DNA of 7,867 nt, from positions 1-7,867 of the forward strand of contig CAIYMZ010000094.1 of the NCBI GenBank assembly GCA_903927415.1, given 5' to 3'. Both the position numbers and the translations under genes were made by a program. Positions 6,554-7,867 of this stretch are shown in pieces. The notes under the pieces are model-generated. The model had not been told where the DNA came from and ran no database searches. It was given only the letters and a program-made list of their open reading frames with translations. Position 1 is the stretch's first letter. Each line of letters opens with the position of its first letter. Origin of the DNA: an uncultured Alphaproteobacteria bacterium. Its GTDB lineage: Bacteria; Pseudomonadota; Alphaproteobacteria; Rickettsiales; UBA1997.

Positions 6554-7209
6554 CAATCAATCCTCTGCCCAGTCGAAGCCCAATCTTTCACGAAAACTTC
6601 CAAACCTTTTTCAGTCAGCGGATGTGCTGCAAGTTGCTTCAAAACCTTGCCAGGTATGGTTGCAACATGAGCACCCATTTTTGCGGCGGCGGTGATGTGG
6701 ATTGGATGTCTGATTGAAGCGACGAGAATTTCGGTTTTGAAATTTGGGTAATTGGAATAAATTTGACAGATTTCTTCGATCAGTCCAAGTCCGTCCTGAC
6801 CAACGTCATCAAGCCTTCCCACGAATGGTGAAACAAAAGTTGCTCCCGCCTTTGCGGCCAAGATTGCTTGCGCGGCGGAGAAGCAAAGCGTGACATTTGT
6901 TTGAATTTTTTTGTCGGAAAAATATTTGCAGGCCTTGAGCCCGTCCATTGTAAGCGGCAATTTGATGCAAACATTTTTTGCGATTTTGGCGAGAATTTCT
7001 CCTTCGCGAATCATGCCTTCGTAATCGGTGGCAGCGACTTCAGCGCTGACTGGCCCTGAAACTACGGCGCAAATTTCGGCGATCACTTCTTTGAATTTGC
7101 GACCGGATTTTGCGATCAAACTCGGATTCGTGGTGACGCCGTCGAGCAGTCCGTAAGCCGCGATTTCCTTGATCTCAGAGATTTCCGCCGAGTCGATAAA
7201 AAATTTCAT
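6553..7209 (-). CDS. tal: Transaldolase, small TalC/FSA-type subfamily
   Basis: This is a class I Schiff-base aldolase of the pentose phosphate pathway; transaldolase moves a dihydroxyacetone unit between sedoheptulose-7-P and glyceraldehyde-3-P. Residues (218-aa form) include FIDSA with Asp6, GVTTNPSLIAK (24-34), CIKLPLT with Schiff-base Lys83, TNVTLCFSAAQA (104-115), SPFVGRLDD (127-135), VASIRHP (163-169) and TIPGKV (184-189). Glu57 and Phe129 fall where E. coli fructose-6-phosphate aldolase has Gln59 and Tyr131. Glu and Phe at these sites are typical of true transaldolases, so transaldolase activity is favoured. The frame is open upstream to 7275, but homologues begin at MKFFIDSAE, so I use the ATG at 7209. 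No Shine-Dalgarno is visible there. The stop overlaps the next gene's ATG by one base. Confidence 0.95.
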   Translation of the reverse strand: MKFFIDSAEISEIKEIAAYGLLDGVTTNPSLIAKSGRKFKEVIAEICAVVSGPVSAEVAATDYEGMIREGEILAKIAKNVCIKLPLTMDGLKACKYFSDKKIQTNVTLCFSAAQAILAAKAGATFVSPFVGRLDDVGQDGLGLIEEICQIYSNYPNFKTEILVASIRHPIHITAAAKMGAHVATIPGKVLKQLAAHPLTEKGLEVFVKDWASTGQRID

Positions 7210-7262
7210 AATTTTTAGTTTGTTGAATTTTGGAGGCGGGAACTGTTTGGTGAACGCCCGCA

Positions 7263-7291
7263 ATTTAATGCGCAAAAATTTCTTTTATCAA
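7263..7291 (-). promoter_or_regulatory. Candidate sigma-70 promoter for the transaldolase operon
   Basis: On the reverse strand, TTGATA (7291-7286; 5 of 6 to TTGACA) is followed after 17 bases by TTAAAT (7268-7263; 4 of 6 to TATAAT). Transcription would begin near 7256, about 47 bases before the transaldolase ATG. It lies in the 88-bp divergent gap between transaldolase and priA. AT-rich DNA often produces such matches by chance. No convincing promoter was found for priA on the + strand in the same gap. Confidence 0.25.
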
Positions 7292-7297
7292 CCGATC

Positions 7298-7867
7298 ATG
7301 TCAAAAAATTTCGTCCAAGTTTTATTGCCGCTAGCACTTGACGAACCCTTCACCTATCTGGATGAAATTGGGGTTGAAATTGGCGATGTGGTTAGGGTTT
7401 CTTTTGGGAGGAAAGAGATTTGGGGGGTGGTTGTCGGTTGTCGGTTGTCGGTTGTCAGCGTTCCTTTGGAGAAGATTAAAAAAACTTTGGAGAAAAATTC
7501 GCGGGTAAAATTTTCGCGAGAGCAGTTAGAATTTATTGAGGCGATTGCGGCGTATAACCTTGCCAGTCGCGGGTTGGTGCTGAGGGCATTTATTGGGATT
7601 TTGAATTCGGACAAAGTGAAAAAAATTCCGGAAGGGTTGGTGCAAATGGTAGATGCAGAAAAATTTTCGCTGAAAAAATTGAGTGAGAGGCAGGAGGAAA
7701 TTGTTGGGGAGATTTCGCGTGAAGGCAGCAGCCATTTTATAGCTTTACTCGACGGCGTTACTGGCTCCGGAAAAACAGAAATTTATTTTGCGCTGATTGC
7801 AAAGATTCTATCGCAATGGACCCCGCAACAAGTGCGGGGTGACAAAGTTGTAGTGCGGGGTGACAAA
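7298..7867 (+). CDS. priA: Primosomal protein / helicase PriA, N-terminal part (runs off the right edge)
   Basis: PriA is a 3'-to-5' superfamily 2 helicase that recognises stalled forks and reloads the replisome. The 190 codons present are open to the last base. Residues 1 to about 105 form the 3' DNA-binding domain (VQVLLPLALDEPFTYL at 6-21; GDVVRVSFGRKEIWGVVVG at 29-47). A short connector follows, then the helicase domain with Walker A GVTGSGKT (153-160) and EIYFALIAKIL (161-171). Bacterial PriA normally continues as GKQVLVLVPEIALT. Here residues 174-190 (WTPQQVRGDKVV, VRGDK) are encoded by a palindromic repeat read in frame. A second low-complexity insert, four GGTTGTC units, encodes residues 45-53. 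The compact N-terminus resembles rickettsial PriA. The DEEH box and zinc cysteines lie beyond the window, so whether the gene is intact cannot be seen. The ATG has no clear Shine-Dalgarno site. Confidence 0.93.
   Translation, partial: MSKNFVQVLLPLALDEPFTYLDEIGVEIGDVVRVSFGRKEIWGVVVGCRLSVVSVPLEKIKKTLEKNSRVKFSREQLEFIEAIAAYNLASRGLVLRAFIGILNSDKVKKIPEGLVQMVDAEKFSLKKLSERQEEIVGEISREGSSHFIALLDGVTGSGKTEIYFALIAKILSQWTPQQVRGDKVVVRGDK
7429..7456 (+). repeat. Four perfect GGTTGTC tandem repeats inside priA
   Basis: Exact 7-base units occupy 7429-7435, 7436-7442, 7443-7449 and 7450-7456. They encode parts of GVVVGCRLSVVS in the 3' DNA-binding domain, at a loop between GVV and VPLEKIK. The 7-base unit is not a multiple of three, so loss or gain of one copy would shift the priA frame, while three copies would restore it. 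Confidence 0.95.
7817..7867 (+). repeat. In-frame palindromic repeat inside priA
   Basis: Bases 7817-7844 are the exact reverse complement of 91-118 (28 of 28), including the 8-bp stem with its 5-nt loop. A partial second copy follows: gtgcggggtgacaaa at 7832-7846 recurs at 7853-7867. That 21-base (seven-codon) period keeps the frame and gives the peptide repeat VRGDK...VRGDK. The element starts directly after the conserved LIAKILSQ segment of PriA. In-frame palindromic elements within genes are known from Rickettsia (RPEs); membership of that family is not shown here. Confidence 0.9.

Noticed and set aside
7231..7261. Operator-like inverted repeat in the tal-priA gap (gcggg ... cccgc)
   Set aside because: The arms are only 5 bp with a 16-base loop, which is expected by chance.
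7210..7275. N-terminal extension of the transaldolase (extra 22 residues from an upstream start)
   Set aside because: Homologues begin at MKFFIDSAE; the extension is Lys/Pro-rich, unconserved, and would overlap the likely promoter region.
7354..7735. Reverse-strand open frames inside priA
   Set aside because: The forward frame carries the PriA domain and Walker A motif; the reverse frames have no recognisable motif and include translated repeat sequence.

Overview
The window is AT-rich bacterial DNA with long A and T runs. The protein families point to an alphaproteobacterium, possibly a Rickettsiales-like or other host-associated lineage. RecO carries the SPKSxRAVS-type C-terminal motif that I associate with alphaproteobacteria. 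PriA has the compact form with GVTGSGKTEIYF seen in rickettsial homologues. GC-rich palindromic repeats sit between genes and inside them, as in Rickettsia. This placement is inference and not proven by the window.

Layout. Positions 1-134 hold palindromic and 28-bp tandem repeats. Three forward genes follow: rluD (23S rRNA pseudouridine synthase, 135-1115), miaA (tRNA A37 dimethylallyltransferase, 1097-1990, overlapping rluD by 19 nt) and recO (recombination mediator, 2061-2792). A palindrome at 1980-2032 supplies the miaA stop codon. recO converges, with a 3-nt gap, on a reverse-strand group: transaldolase (6553-7209) > membrane protein of unknown function (5600-6553) > DUF374 lipid A-type acyltransferase (4821-5603) > small two-TM Pro/Ala-rich protein (4339-4764) > ABC-F ATPase (2796-4286). 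The first three are chained by stop/start overlaps. Divergent from the transaldolase, priA starts at 7298 and runs off the right edge. No stretch over 300 bases lacks a gene, and no tRNA, rRNA, transposase or CRISPR was seen.

How the genes fit together. The left group serves RNA modification (ribosome and tRNA) and repair. ABC-F acts on the ribosome. PriA restarts replication forks and, like RecO, belongs to recombination and repair. The acyltransferase and the two unknown membrane proteins suggest envelope work, but only the acyltransferase has a recognisable family.

Most interesting signals. (1) A 28-bp palindromic repeat lies in frame inside priA just after Walker A; it is the exact reverse complement of the copy before rluD. 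(2) A G8 tract sits on the junction of the unknown membrane gene and the acyltransferase: one extra G would fuse the two proteins. (3) Four perfect 7-bp repeats lie in the priA N-terminus. (4) Two unrecognised two-TM proteins flank the acyltransferase.
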